From JBMOLK01 sp049325575 (GTDB taxonomy: Bacteria > Bacillota > Clostridia > Acetivibrionales > Acetivibrionaceae): DNA of 64,000 nucleotides. The stretch's first letter is position 1, and the number at the start of each line of letters is the position of its first letter. The notes under the pieces were generated by a model that searched no databases, had not been told where the DNA came from, and saw only the letters and a program-made list of their open reading frames with translations. The stretch lies in NCBI GenBank assembly GCA_049325575.1, contig JBMOLK010000128.1, positions 21,270-85,269 of the forward strand, read 5' to 3'. The position numbers were made by a program, and so were the translations under genes. Shown piece by piece: positions 18,160 through 27,393 of this stretch.

Positions 18160-18609
18160 TTAGTCAAGTTCCATTGTAGATAGAACTTCTTTTTGAATCG
18201 GTCCCGTTAATTTCATTATTGTTCGAAGAACTGACCTGTACTCGGAATTTACTTCAGTCTTCTGCTTTACTATTGCAGAGAAAAAATAAAGCAGATTTAG
18301 ACTCTCCATTAATAAGAATAAAGCTTCATACCTGGTGAAATATTCTGAACCCAGGTCTTCTGCAGTTGAAATTTTTACAAACTTTTGATCTTCTATAAGA
18401 TCTGCAAGAAGCTTCTTAATGCTGTAAATACTTCGCCTGGAGTTACTGGTAAGGTACTGTTTTGCATGCTTGTAGCTTTTTTGAAGATTAGGAAGCAGGA
18501 ATTCCTGTACATATGCTCCTATATCTTTTGCATCCAGCATCTCAATTTGGTATATTGAATCAATTCTGGTTATATCCCAATCGAGCCTTAAATTGGTTAG
18601 GTCTTTCAC
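18160..18609 (-). CDS. Hypothetical protein, 149 aa
   Basis: A predominantly helical soluble protein with a GTG start at 18609 behind AAAGGAGTG. Features are an acidic first third (LDWDITRIDSIYQIEML), a middle rich in Lys and Tyr (KSYKHAKQYLTSNSRRSIYS) and a hydrophobic helix near residues 95-112 (LFLLMESLNLLYFFSAIV) that looks buried rather than transmembrane. No known motif is seen. It is transcribed alone, away from the topoisomerase pair. The function is unknown. Confidence 0.65.
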   Translation of the reverse strand: MKDLTNLRLDWDITRIDSIYQIEMLDAKDIGAYVQEFLLPNLQKSYKHAKQYLTSNSRRSIYSIKKLLADLIEDQKFVKISTAEDLGSEYFTRYEALFLLMESLNLLYFFSAIVKQKTEVNSEYRSVLRTIMKLTGPIQKEVLSTMELD

Positions 18610-18972
18610 TTATATCACTCCTTTACTTTTTAACATTTGAACCAATGAGAAACATTAATTTACTATGCGAAAAATTGTGATTTACATAATATGTTATGCT
18701 GATGTTTTATTAGATGATCCAAGAATATTTTGAAAAGTAACACCTCTAATTATTTATAATTCCAGATAACATTATATTATAAAATACTAATACTGGCAAC
18801 ATAATAATTGGAATATTCTTCATGTATTTTGTTTGCATTGACCATATCTTGACACGAACATAAGTTTGGTGTAAGCTGAATCTTAGGGTATTGGCTTAAA
18901 ATATCGATATATATTGGTAGATAATAGGAATCTGGCAGTTCTAACTAATGTAATAGGAGTGACATAAAAGTT
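18610..18972. other. Intergenic region upstream of the topoisomerase pair
   Basis: A+T-rich. A TTGACA at 18849-18854 is followed after 17 bases by TAAGCT, a possible weak promoter for the topoisomerase operon. AGGAG at about 18954-18958 is the nearest ribosome binding site for the gene at 18973. Nothing else is recognised. Confidence 0.35.
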
Positions 18973-20952
18973 ATGGTAAGACAAAATACAGTTGAAAAAT
19001 ACGGGAATGAAAGTATAACATCCCTTAAAGGTGCTGACAGGGTAAGGATGCGTCCTGCCGTAATATTTGGTTCAGACGGCATAGAAGGTTGCCAGCATTC
19101 AGTTTTCGAGATTCTATCCAACTCAATAGATGAAGCAAGAGAAGGTTTTGGTAAGGTTATAGAGGTTACAAGGCATAAGGACTATTCCGTCATGATAAAG
19201 GACTTTGGCCGGGGTATACCCCTTGACTACAACGAAAAAGAAAAGCGGTACAACTGGGAATTGGTGTTCTGTGAGCTGTATGCAGGAGGTAAGTATAAAA
19301 ACAATTCAGGTGAGAATTATGAATTCAGCCTTGGGTTAAACGGGCTTGGAAGCTGTGCAACCCAATACAGTTCCGAGTACATGGATGTTACAGTTTACAG
19401 GGATGGCTTCAGGTATGACCTGCACTTTGAAAAAGGCGAGAATATAGGCGGTCTTATGAAGCAAAAGTGCATCTATGACAGCACCGGTACAATTATAAAG
19501 TGGAGACCGGACCTGGAGGTTTTTACAGATATAAGCATACCCCTTGAGTATTATACCAATGTTCTTAGAAAACAGGCTGTTGTCAATGCAGGTTTAAAGT
19601 TTGTTTTGTACGATGAAGAATCGGACCAGACTTTTGAATACTGCTATGAAAAAGGCATAGTTGATTATATAAGAGAAGTGTCAGGAGAGAAGGGCTTTAC
19701 CGATATCCAGTTTTATGAGACAACCACCAGGGGCAGGGACAGGGAAGACAAACCGGAATATAAAGTAAAAATGCAGATAGCTTTTTGTTTTAATAATGAA
19801 ATCAATATGCTGGAATATTACCACAATTCAAGCTTCCTTGAACATGGAGGGTCACCTGATAAAGCTGTTAGGAATGCATTTGTATACGAAATAGATAGAT
19901 GCTTAAAGTCACAGGGCAAATACAACAAGGATGAGTCAAAAATTACTTTTCAAGACGTACAGGACAGCCTGGTACTTGTGACCAACTCATTCTCAACAAT
20001 AACAAGCTATGAGAATCAGACAAAGAAGTCCATAACCAATAAATTTATTCAAGAGGCAATGACAGAATTCCTAAAACAGCAGCTTGAAGTATATTTTATA
20101 GAAAATAAAATTGAAAGCAGCAAGATTATTGAGCAGGTTCTTGTAAACAAGAGAAGCAGGGAAACTGCCGAAAAAACCAGAATCAATATCAAAAAGAAGC
20201 TTAGTGGAAATGTTGATATATCAAACAGGGTCAAGAAGTTTGTTGACTGCCGGACAAAGGATATAAATAAAAGAGAACTTTATATAGTGGAAGGAGATTC
20301 TGCCCTGGGAGCATGCAAACTTGGAAGAGATGCAGAGTTCCAGGCCATAATTCCTGTAAGGGGTAAGATTTTAAACTGCCTTAAGGCTGAGTATGAAAGC
20401 ATTTTTAAAAACGATATAATAGTTGATTTGCTAAAGGTTTTAGGGTGCGGCGTTGAGATAAAGACCAAGCATAACAAGGACCTTCACACCTTTGATCTTA
20501 ATAACCTTAAGTGGGACAAGATAATTATCTGTACTGATGCCGATGTGGACGGTTTTCAGATAAGGACTCTTATACTTGCCATGCTTTACAGACTGGTACC
20601 TACCCTTATCCAGGTGGGAAAGGTTTTTATTGCAGAGTCGCCGCTTTTTGAAATAACTGCAAAGGATAAAACATATTTTGCTTATTCAGACAAGGAAAAG
20701 AATGATATAGTATCAAAATTAAAAGGAAAGTATACCATACAGCGTTCAAAAGGTCTTGGCGAGAACGAACCGGAAATGATGTGGCAGACCACTATGAACC
20801 CTAAGACAAGGAAGCTTATAAAGGTGCTTCCGGATGATATGGAGAAAACAGAGCAGTTTTTTGATCTGCTTTTAGGTGATAACCTGCAGGGAAGAAAATC
20901 CTATATAGAAGAAAATGGATACAAGTATATGGATATGGTTGATGTAAGCTAA
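18973..20952 (+). CDS. parE: Type IIA topoisomerase ATPase subunit (ParE/GyrB-like)
   Basis: A 659-residue subunit with a GHKL ATPase domain (NSIDEAREG for the Mg-binding Asn, GRGIPLDY, then GLNGLGSCATQY), a transducer domain, and a TOPRIM domain with EGDSALG and the DADVDG metal motif near residue 525. The C-terminal GLGENEPEMMWQTTMNP is the family signature. Together with the next gene it would form a heterotetramer that passes one DNA duplex through another using ATP. The length and the direct pairing with a GyrA/ParC subunit suit topoisomerase IV rather than the gyrase found near oriC, but a second gyrase is possible. Residue GLG replaces the commoner GLGEMN pattern only slightly. Confidence 0.88.
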   Translation: MVRQNTVEKYGNESITSLKGADRVRMRPAVIFGSDGIEGCQHSVFEILSNSIDEAREGFGKVIEVTRHKDYSVMIKDFGRGIPLDYNEKEKRYNWELVFCELYAGGKYKNNSGENYEFSLGLNGLGSCATQYSSEYMDVTVYRDGFRYDLHFEKGENIGGLMKQKCIYDSTGTIIKWRPDLEVFTDISIPLEYYTNVLRKQAVVNAGLKFVLYDEESDQTFEYCYEKGIVDYIREVSGEKGFTDIQFYETTTRGRDREDKPEYKVKMQIAFCFNNEINMLEYYHNSSFLEHGGSPDKAVRNAFVYEIDRCLKSQGKYNKDESKITFQDVQDSLVLVTNSFSTITSYENQTKKSITNKFIQEAMTEFLKQQLEVYFIENKIESSKIIEQVLVNKRSRETAEKTRINIKKKLSGNVDISNRVKKFVDCRTKDINKRELYIVEGDSALGACKLGRDAEFQAIIPVRGKILNCLKAEYESIFKNDIIVDLLKVLGCGVEIKTKHNKDLHTFDLNNLKWDKIIICTDADVDGFQIRTLILAMLYRLVPTLIQVGKVFIAESPLFEITAKDKTYFAYSDKEKNDIVSKLKGKYTIQRSKGLGENEPEMMWQTTMNPKTRKLIKVLPDDMEKTEQFFDLLLGDNLQGRKSYIEENGYKYMDMVDVS

Positions 20953-21089
20953 GATGTTAAAAGTGTATAGTAATTATTATCTGCGGTGAGCGGGTCACAA
21001 ACATAGGAAGTGCATTTTTAACATTGAGAAAGACAGATGTTAGAAAGCGCCAGTGTCTGGATGTATATTGGAGAAAGGTGAAGAGATAT

Positions 21090-23273
21090 ATGCCCTCAAG
21101 CAATTTAATTGAACAAAAGATAGTTGATACTTTAGAGAAAAATTATATGCCCTATGCCATGAGCGTTATAGTTTCAAGGGCCATACCTGAAATAGACGGC
21201 CTAAAGCCCTCCCACAGGAAGCTTCTTTATACAATGTATAAAATGGGGCTGTTGACAGGCGGAAGGACAAAATCTGCAAATGTGGTGGGCCAGACAATGA
21301 AGCTCAATCCTCACGGTGATATGGCTATTTATGAGACCCTGGTAAGGCTGACCCGGGGTAATAATGCCCTTCTGCATCCTTACGTGGACTCAAAGGGGAA
21401 CTTCGGAAAGCAGCATTCCAGGGATATGCGTTATGCAGCGCCCCGATATACCGAGGTGAAGCTTGACAGGATATGTGAGGAGCTTTTTAGGGATCTTGAA
21501 AAGAACACGGTTGACTTTGTTGACAACTATGACGGAACCTTAAAGGAACCGACACTGCTTCCTTCCACTTTCCCCAATGTTCTGGTAAATGCAAATCAGG
21601 GGATTGCTGTCGGTATGGCAAGCAGCATATGCAGCTTTAACCTTGGAGAAGTATGTGAAGCTGCAGTTCAGTATATAAACGATGAGAATGTTAATATTAT
21701 GGAGTATTTAAAAGCCCCAGACCTGTCTTCAGGGGGGCAGCTTATATACAGTGAGAAGGATATTGCAGAAATTTACAATACTGGCAGGGGAAGCTTCAAG
21801 CTAAGGGCCAGATACAGGTATGACAAAGAGAACAGCTGCATTGAAGTATATGAGATTCCCTACAGTACCACTACTGAAGCTATAATAGATTCGGTTATTG
21901 ATCTTGTCAAAAACAATAAGATAAAGGATATAGTGGATGTAAGGGATGAGACTGATTTAAGTGGTCTTAAGATAACCCTTGATATCAAGAAGAGTGCAGA
22001 CCCAGAGGCACTAATGAATAAGCTTTATAAGCTTACGCCACTTCAGGACAGCTGCAGCTGTAATTTTAACATCCTGGTTAACGGACGTCCAAGGGTAATG
22101 GGAGTTAAGAGTATTTTACATGAGTGGATTATATTCAGGGTGGACTGCATAAAGAGGCAGACCCTATACGACATAGATAAAAAGTCGGATAAGCTTCACC
22201 TGCTTCTTGGGTTAAAGAAGATACTTCTTGATATCGACAAGGCCATCAAGATTATTAGAAATACCGAAGAAGATGCCCTGGTAGTGCCCAACCTGATGAA
22301 AGGTTTTGACATAGACCAGGTACAGGCGGAATTTATTGCAGAAATAAAGCTTCGAAACCTTAACAAGGAATATATCCTAAACAGGGTCAGTGAGATTGAA
22401 AATCTTCAAAAGGAAATCGCGGAGCTCAAGGATATATATGGAAGCGAGAAGAAGATAAAGAAAATAGTAGTAAAGCAGCTTAATGAGGTCTCAAAGAAGT
22501 ATGGACAGCCCAGGCGCACCGAGATTATTCATGAAGAGCATATCGAGGAGATAACTCATGAACACCTGATAGAAGATTACAATTTAAAGCTGTTCCTGAC
22601 AGACCACAACTACTTGAAGAAAATACCCCTGACATCCTTGAGAACCAGTCCGGAACACAAGCTTAAGGATGACGACTTTATTGTTCAGGAGTTGGAAACC
22701 CATAATAAGGCAGATCTGCTGCTGTTTTCAAACAGGCAGACTGTGTATAAGGTTAAGATATATGAGATAGAAGACTGTAAGGCAAGCAGCCTTGGAGAAT
22801 ATCTGACAAACCTATTGGGCCTTGAAGATGGTGAGGACATAGTTTATATGGTAGCCACAGATGAATATAAAGGCTATATGGTATTTGCTTTTGAAAACGG
22901 CAAGATTGCAAAGATAGACTTGAGCAGCTATGCAACAAAAACAAACCGAAAGAAGCTTGCAAATGCCTATTGCGATCTATCAAAGCTTGTTTATATATCC
23001 CATATTTATGAGGATGAAGAACTGGTTGCTTTCAGCAGCCTAAACAAGGTACTGATTTTTGATACCTCAAATATAAATCCAAAGTCAACGAGAGATTCCC
23101 AGGGGGTACAGGTGCTTAAAGCCAAGAAGGGAAGCATAATGACTAAAGTACAAAAGATAGGTGAAGTAGGATTTAAGGACCTTGACTACTACAGGACAAA
23201 GAATATTCCGGCAATAGGCTGCTATCTAAAGGATGAAGATGGGGAAGACAATCAGATAAAGTTGAATATCTAG
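21090..23273 (+). CDS. parC: Type IIA topoisomerase DNA-cleaving subunit (ParC/GyrA-like)
   Basis: About 727 residues. The N-terminal winged-helix domain holds the catalytic tyrosine in RYAAPRYTE near residue 120, preceded by GLKPSHRKLLY and the quinolone region (PHGDMAIYETLVRL). The tower and coiled coil follow, then a shortened beta-pinwheel C-terminal domain. No gyrase-box motif of the QRRGGKG type is seen, which favours a decatenating topoisomerase IV over a gyrase. I chose the ATG at 21090 behind AAGGTG; an upstream in-frame start at 21024 would add 22 atypical basic residues. It follows parE after about 135 bases in the same direction. Confidence 0.87.
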   Translation: MPSSNLIEQKIVDTLEKNYMPYAMSVIVSRAIPEIDGLKPSHRKLLYTMYKMGLLTGGRTKSANVVGQTMKLNPHGDMAIYETLVRLTRGNNALLHPYVDSKGNFGKQHSRDMRYAAPRYTEVKLDRICEELFRDLEKNTVDFVDNYDGTLKEPTLLPSTFPNVLVNANQGIAVGMASSICSFNLGEVCEAAVQYINDENVNIMEYLKAPDLSSGGQLIYSEKDIAEIYNTGRGSFKLRARYRYDKENSCIEVYEIPYSTTTEAIIDSVIDLVKNNKIKDIVDVRDETDLSGLKITLDIKKSADPEALMNKLYKLTPLQDSCSCNFNILVNGRPRVMGVKSILHEWIIFRVDCIKRQTLYDIDKKSDKLHLLLGLKKILLDIDKAIKIIRNTEEDALVVPNLMKGFDIDQVQAEFIAEIKLRNLNKEYILNRVSEIENLQKEIAELKDIYGSEKKIKKIVVKQLNEVSKKYGQPRRTEIIHEEHIEEITHEHLIEDYNLKLFLTDHNYLKKIPLTSLRTSPEHKLKDDDFIVQELETHNKADLLLFSNRQTVYKVKIYEIEDCKASSLGEYLTNLLGLEDGEDIVYMVATDEYKGYMVFAFENGKIAKIDLSSYATKTNRKKLANAYCDLSKLVYISHIYEDEELVAFSSLNKVLIFDTSNINPKSTRDSQGVQVLKAKKGSIMTKVQKIGEVGFKDLDYYRTKNIPAIGCYLKDEDGEDNQIKLNI

Positions 23274-23363
23274 TCCTGCGCAGTCAAATTTTTATTGCCT
23301 TAATTATATTATTCTGCTACTATTAAAGCATAAAAATTTAATTTAGGTAAAGGAGATGGATAA

Positions 23364-23717
23364 ATGTATAAAGGTGAGGTAAGATCCCCTATAGTAGTCC
23401 TTTTACTTTCCATAATTACCTTTGGTATTTATGGGCTATATTGGATTTACAAGTTTTCCGACGAAACACAAAAGTATTCAGGCAAGTCATCAGTGAGCCC
23501 TGCAGTTGAACTGATATTGTGTATTTTTACTTGCGGTATATACTATATATACTGGAACTATAAATACGGGAAAATAATAGCTGAATGCCAGCAAATAGCC
23601 GGGCTGACTCCGGAAGATAATTCAGTTTTATATCTGTTGCTTTCTATTTTTGGTCTTGGCGTTATTAGTATGCTTATTATGCAATCAAGCATTAATAAGG
23701 TATGGGAACAGGCTTAA
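23364..23717 (+). CDS. DUF4234 membrane protein
   Basis: A 117-residue protein with three or four hydrophobic segments. It has the DUF4234 pattern of paired ITFGIYGLYWIYKFS and FTCGIYYIYWNYK segments, in which Gly-Ile-Tyr and Trp residues repeat. The function is unknown. The family often occurs with stress or secretion genes. The ATG at 23364 follows AGGAGATGG. The next gene lies a few bases downstream. Confidence 0.8.
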   Translation: MYKGEVRSPIVVLLLSIITFGIYGLYWIYKFSDETQKYSGKSSVSPAVELILCIFTCGIYYIYWNYKYGKIIAECQQIAGLTPEDNSVLYLLLSIFGLGVISMLIMQSSINKVWEQA

Positions 23718-23775
23718 TATCAGGGAGTGAATCGACATAGAATCAAAAAACGGTTTACTGCTTTTAAAAGATAAA

Positions 23776-24183
23776 GTGAGAGCGTATAGGGTTATTCCAA
23801 TCATGGCTTTGCTTTTGGCGCTGCCAGCCTTAGTACTAATCCTGGACGGTAATTTATGCATTATTAAAAATATCTTTGGTATTCCTTGTCCAGGATGTGG
23901 AATGACAAGAGCCTATTTGAACTTTCTTAAGTTTGATTTTAAAGCAGCATTTTATTACCATCCTCTGTTTTTGTTGCCCGCTGTAATAGCTGTGATACTT
24001 GTGTTTAGAAGGTATAAGTATTTCTCTTTACTTTATAGTAATAATTTGCTGTGGTTTACACTAACAGGGATTTTTATTTGTACATGGGTTATCCGGTTGG
24101 TTCTACTTTTTCCGGATAAAGCTCCAATGGATTATAATCCCGGTGCTCTGATACCCATGCTGCTGCACTACTTTAATTTATAG
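23776..24183 (+). CDS. DUF2752 membrane protein
   Basis: At least 135 residues with three membrane helices and the DUF2752 signature GIPCPGCGMTRAYL, in which two close cysteines could bind a metal or form a disulfide. The function is unknown. The start is doubtful: the GTG at 23776 has no ribosome binding site, while an in-frame ATA at 23737 lies nine bases after GGAG in AGGGAGTGA (23722-23730), and the intervening codons read as protein. There is a stop at 23728-23730, so the gene cannot begin earlier. It is probably co-transcribed with the DUF4234 gene that ends at 23717. Confidence 0.75.
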   Translation: MRAYRVIPIMALLLALPALVLILDGNLCIIKNIFGIPCPGCGMTRAYLNFLKFDFKAAFYYHPLFLLPAVIAVILVFRRYKYFSLLYSNNLLWFTLTGIFICTWVIRLVLLFPDKAPMDYNPGALIPMLLHYFNL

Positions 24184-24190
24184 ATTATAC

Positions 24191-24226
24191 AAAAATAGTA
24201 CTCTCTAGAAGAGAGTACTATTTTTT
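24191..24226. terminator. Bidirectional terminator
   Basis: ATAGTACTCTCT and AGAGAGTACTAT are exact reverse complements around AGA, with A and T runs outside. It separates the DUF2752 gene from the convergent GH9 gene. Confidence 0.92.
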
Positions 24227-24238
24227 ATGGTAGTTGCT

Positions 24239-26425
24239 TTATAAAGCTTTGGACTCTACCAGAAAGACTTTAATAATCCCCAGTATATACCTCTTAAGCA
24301 GTGTGTAGTCTGTAGAATTTATGCCTCCATTTCCGTCCAGGTCGGCTGCTTCAGGCACAGCAAAGGTTTTAATTATTCCAAGTATGTATCTTCTAAGGAG
24401 AACATAGTCTGTAGAGTCAATATTGCCGTCATTATTTAAATCACCGTACTTTACTGCAGGTGTAGGAGTAGGTGGAGGCGTAGCCTGCGGCCTTTCGGGT
24501 TCAGCTCCGTATACACGTCCCCCGGATACTGTAGAGTCTCCATCATATATAGGAATATAGTTTGTTTTTGTCATACTGCCGCCGAAGGGCAGTCCCTGGT
24601 ATGAAAAGTCGTTGCTGTTGTCCCAGAATGCAGTACCGAGTGGGGCTGAAATCCTGAAAAACGTCTCTTTCTTAAATGCAGACTGTCCTCCCGGATAAAG
24701 CCTTATACCAGACAGATCAACATTAACATAATATATGTTTTTGTTGGTGTCCCATGGATGAAGGCCTGTTATTTTTGCTCCGCTGGCACTTCCTATTGTA
24801 ATGTCCTCAGGCTTATAACCTGCACCTATAACCTCTGTCAGATCGACAAAGTACTTGAAGGAAAGCTTGTCGGTCACCCTTGCCGGCCAGCCTGTTATAT
24901 TGTTGATACGGGCCCTGATTTCCACATAGTGCTTGTCTCTACCATTTACATAGGCTTCAATAAAGAATTCATCACCTGTTACTTCTTCTATAGCTTTAAA
25001 ATCTGCTACAGGCCTGCCATCATATATATTGTATATTTTGGCCAGAGCGCCTATAAATCCCGCATTATAATCGCAGGCTACTTCGTTATTAACATAGTTT
25101 GAAATTTCATCCCTGTAATCATCAGTGTTACCTGGACCTCCCACTAGAGCTCCATAAAGTGTATGCCTGTGATAGTCAGGCACCTGCATGCTGTCGTACC
25201 AGGAGCTGTGGGCTGTTCTGTGATGAGGGCGCTTGGGAGGATTGACGCCGAACCCCACAAGGAAGCTTCTTCCGGTACTTCCAAGAGCATAATCTATCTG
25301 TTTTTTTGCGAAGTCTTTATAGATAACCGATTTTGATGAGTCGCATCCTTCCCAGTCAGCATAGATACTTGCGAGGAAAGCGGTGGTACTGGCATATCTT
25401 AGTGATCCCCAGGAGGAGAGCCATGCCAATCCTTTAGGTGTATAACTGATTTTAGTGCCGTTAACCCCTGTTGTCCAATAATCCAAATGTCTTTCTATGT
25501 TTTCCTTGTAAAAGGGCTTATTTGTAATTCTAGCCAGCAGAAGCTCCGCACCGTAATGTACATCATCCCAGCAGTGAGCCCACTTATAAGCTATTGTAGT
25601 AGTCTGAGGTTCGGTGCCCCAATAGCTTACATATTCCTCAGCCTTGGTAAGATAGGTTGCATCGCCTGTAGCCATATAGATCCATACTGCGGCCCAGGAC
25701 AGCTCATCATAAAAACCGCTCCAGGACTTATAAAAGCTGTTGGCAGCAGTATACCCTGCATCGCTCTTTGTCTTATCTGCGAAGCTGTAAAGATCCTTTG
25801 CATGACTTAAGCAGAGTGCGGAATAATCCGGGTCCGTGTCTTTAAATATTATTGAAGCAGCTGCTAATGCTGCAGCTGTTTCTCCCGCAACAGTGGAACC
25901 GGGATTGGCAAGGTCAACCTTAAATGATGGTCTTGCCATAGTCATAACTTCAGCGGGTCCCCACCAAACATGGTCTATATCTCCGTCACCTACCTGATAG
26001 TAGTATACATCAGGTGATGGGTGGCATTTGATAAAGTAGTCGGTAGCCCATTTAATTTCATCCATTATGTATCCAAGCTGGCCGCTTTTAACAAAGGCTT
26101 CCTTCTCTTCGTAGACTGCCCATGCCAGCATAGCAGCAGTATAGGCCATAGGTAGATTAAACTTTACATGGTCCCCTGCATCATACCAGCCTCCGGTAAG
26201 ATCAAGCCCCACATCCTTCCCGTCATTCATTCCCGAGTCAGCTCTCCAATTGTTTCTGATGGTGGCCGGAAGCTTACCCGAACGCTGAAACTCATAAAAC
26301 ATAATAGCCTTTTGTAATGCCTCTCCGTAGTTGTAGTCAGGTGCTGCAAACCCGGCTGTCGGTGGAACTAAAAGAACTGCAGCCAGGGACAAAATTAGAA
26401 CCAGACAAATTAACTTTTTCATCAT
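24239..26425 (-). CDS. Cellulosomal GH9 endoglucanase with CBM3c and type I dockerin
   Basis: The 728 residues comprise a signal peptide (1-28), a GH9 (alpha/alpha)6 catalytic domain (about 29-470), a CBM3c (about 480-640), a Pro/Thr linker (about 645-658) and a dockerin (661-722). Inverting GH9 residues are visible: Asp82 and Asp85 in WYDAGDHVKF and the acid Glu448 in NNEVACDYNAGF, plus VNPPKRPHHR at 395-403. This is the layout of processive endoglucanases such as Clostridium thermocellum Cel9F and C. cellulolyticum Cel9G, in which CBM3c feeds the cellulose chain. Both dockerin repeats carry Ser-Thr at the cohesin-recognition positions (DGNIDSTD, GGINSTD), the thermocellum-type pattern. The enzyme should be secreted and bound to a scaffoldin. 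Confidence 0.96.
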   Translation of the reverse strand: MMKKLICLVLILSLAAVLLVPPTAGFAAPDYNYGEALQKAIMFYEFQRSGKLPATIRNNWRADSGMNDGKDVGLDLTGGWYDAGDHVKFNLPMAYTAAMLAWAVYEEKEAFVKSGQLGYIMDEIKWATDYFIKCHPSPDVYYYQVGDGDIDHVWWGPAEVMTMARPSFKVDLANPGSTVAGETAAALAAASIIFKDTDPDYSALCLSHAKDLYSFADKTKSDAGYTAANSFYKSWSGFYDELSWAAVWIYMATGDATYLTKAEEYVSYWGTEPQTTTIAYKWAHCWDDVHYGAELLLARITNKPFYKENIERHLDYWTTGVNGTKISYTPKGLAWLSSWGSLRYASTTAFLASIYADWEGCDSSKSVIYKDFAKKQIDYALGSTGRSFLVGFGVNPPKRPHHRTAHSSWYDSMQVPDYHRHTLYGALVGGPGNTDDYRDEISNYVNNEVACDYNAGFIGALAKIYNIYDGRPVADFKAIEEVTGDEFFIEAYVNGRDKHYVEIRARINNITGWPARVTDKLSFKYFVDLTEVIGAGYKPEDITIGSASGAKITGLHPWDTNKNIYYVNVDLSGIRLYPGGQSAFKKETFFRISAPLGTAFWDNSNDFSYQGLPFGGSMTKTNYIPIYDGDSTVSGGRVYGAEPERPQATPPPTPTPAVKYGDLNNDGNIDSTDYVLLRRYILGIIKTFAVPEAADLDGNGGINSTDYTLLKRYILGIIKVFLVESKAL

Positions 26426-26613
26426 TACCTCCCCTTTGAAACTTTTATAATTTTACAGATTTATATCTTAATTCTTTCACTAATACTTCAAAAAATCAAG
26501 AAGAGTTACATAAAAAATATATATAAATCTCATAGATCTGTTCAAATTACAGCAATTAGGCTGGTACATGTTTATGCATTTTTATTAGGGGTAATTTCAT
26601 TGATAGAACAATT

Positions 26614-26628
26614 ATGTAAGCGCTTCAT
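26614..26628. promoter_or_regulatory. cre-like / LacI-family operator between GH9 and SOD genes
   Basis: ATGTAAGCGCTTCAT contains the palindromic core AAGCGCTT and fits the catabolite-responsive element consensus WTGNAANCGNWNNCW with one mismatch, near the right end. It lies 189 bases upstream of the GH9 start and 72 bases before the SOD start, so it could serve either gene. CcpA or a GlyR-like LacI regulator could bind. This is inference from the motif only. Confidence 0.45.
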
Positions 26629-26699
26629 ATACTGTATTATAAAGGATTGCTTAGCAAAGTTACAATAAATCCAAGTGCTTTCCTAAGGAGGTAAAAAAA

Positions 26700-27224
26700 G
26701 TGAATCCAATATTAATGACAATGAGAGGAGCTATGCAGCCATGGCCAATTAACAGTACGGAAGCTGTTGCTTATATACGAGGTGGTCCACTAGCTCCGGA
26801 AATCAGCGGAATTGTAAATTTTAAAGATGTGCCCGGAGGGACACAGGTATATGTTGAGGTGTCAGGCCTTCCCATGTACAGACCTGCAATAGGTAATGAA
26901 GACCCTACAGGACCTCATGGTTTTCATATTCATGAGGATGGAACGTGCGAAGTAGGTGATCCGGAAGACCCTTTCCAGGCAGCCGGGGATCATTGGAACC
27001 CTACAAATCAGCCCCATGGCAATCACGCAGGAGATTTTCCGGTACTGTTTTCAAATCACGGAATGGCGCGAATGTGCTTTTTTACCGACAAGTTTAAAGT
27101 TTCAGATATAATAGGAAGAGCAGTAATAATACACAAAAACCCTGATGATTACCGAACCCAGCCGGCAGGCGATGCAGGCAAGAGACTGGCCTGCGGAGTA
27201 ATTGAACCTATGTATTGGATGTAA
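26700..27224 (+). CDS. Cu/Zn superoxide dismutase family protein
   Basis: A 174-residue protein with all landmarks of the Cu/Zn superoxide dismutase barrel: GFHIHEDGTC with two metal histidines and the first disulfide cysteine, GDHWNPTNQPHGNHAGDFP with the bridging histidine and zinc ligands, AVIIHKNPDDY with the fourth copper histidine, and GKRLACGVI with the active-site arginine and second cysteine. The enzyme would convert superoxide to peroxide and oxygen. It starts at GTG 26700 behind AAGGAGG. No signal peptide is visible, although most bacterial members are exported, so it may be cytoplasmic as in related Firmicutes proteins. It is oriented away from the GH9 gene. Confidence 0.9.
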   Translation: MNPILMTMRGAMQPWPINSTEAVAYIRGGPLAPEISGIVNFKDVPGGTQVYVEVSGLPMYRPAIGNEDPTGPHGFHIHEDGTCEVGDPEDPFQAAGDHWNPTNQPHGNHAGDFPVLFSNHGMARMCFFTDKFKVSDIIGRAVIIHKNPDDYRTQPAGDAGKRLACGVIEPMYWM

Positions 27225-27250
27225 CCCCCTTCTTTATAGATAAGTCATTT

Positions 27251-27286
27251 CAGCAAACAGTTATATTAAACTATTTGCTGTTTTTT
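27251..27286 (+). terminator. Rho-independent terminator after the SOD gene
   Basis: CAGCAAACAGTT pairs with AACTATTTGCTG (one mismatch) around ATATTA, followed by TTTTTT. Confidence 0.8.
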
Positions 27287-27314
27287 ATGGATAATATCTA
27301 CACAAATCATTACC

Positions 27315-27328
27315 CAAACATATGTTTG
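27315..27328. promoter_or_regulatory. LexA/DinR-like SOS box upstream of uvrB
   Basis: CAAACATATGTTTG is a perfect palindrome that differs from the Bacillus LexA consensus CGAACATATGTTCG at one position in each half. It overlaps the -35 element of the uvrB promoter, where repressor binding would block polymerase. Confidence 0.6.
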
Positions 27329-27353
27329 AATAAAAGTTTATCTATGGTATAAT
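27326..27353 (+). promoter_or_regulatory. Sigma-A promoter of uvrB
   Basis: TTGAAT (27326-27331) and TATAAT (27348-27353) are separated by 16 bases. The start codon of uvrB lies about 40 bases downstream. Confidence 0.7.
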
Positions 27354-27393
27354 TAATAAATAACTTTATTGATAGAATGGGGGTATATTAGTT

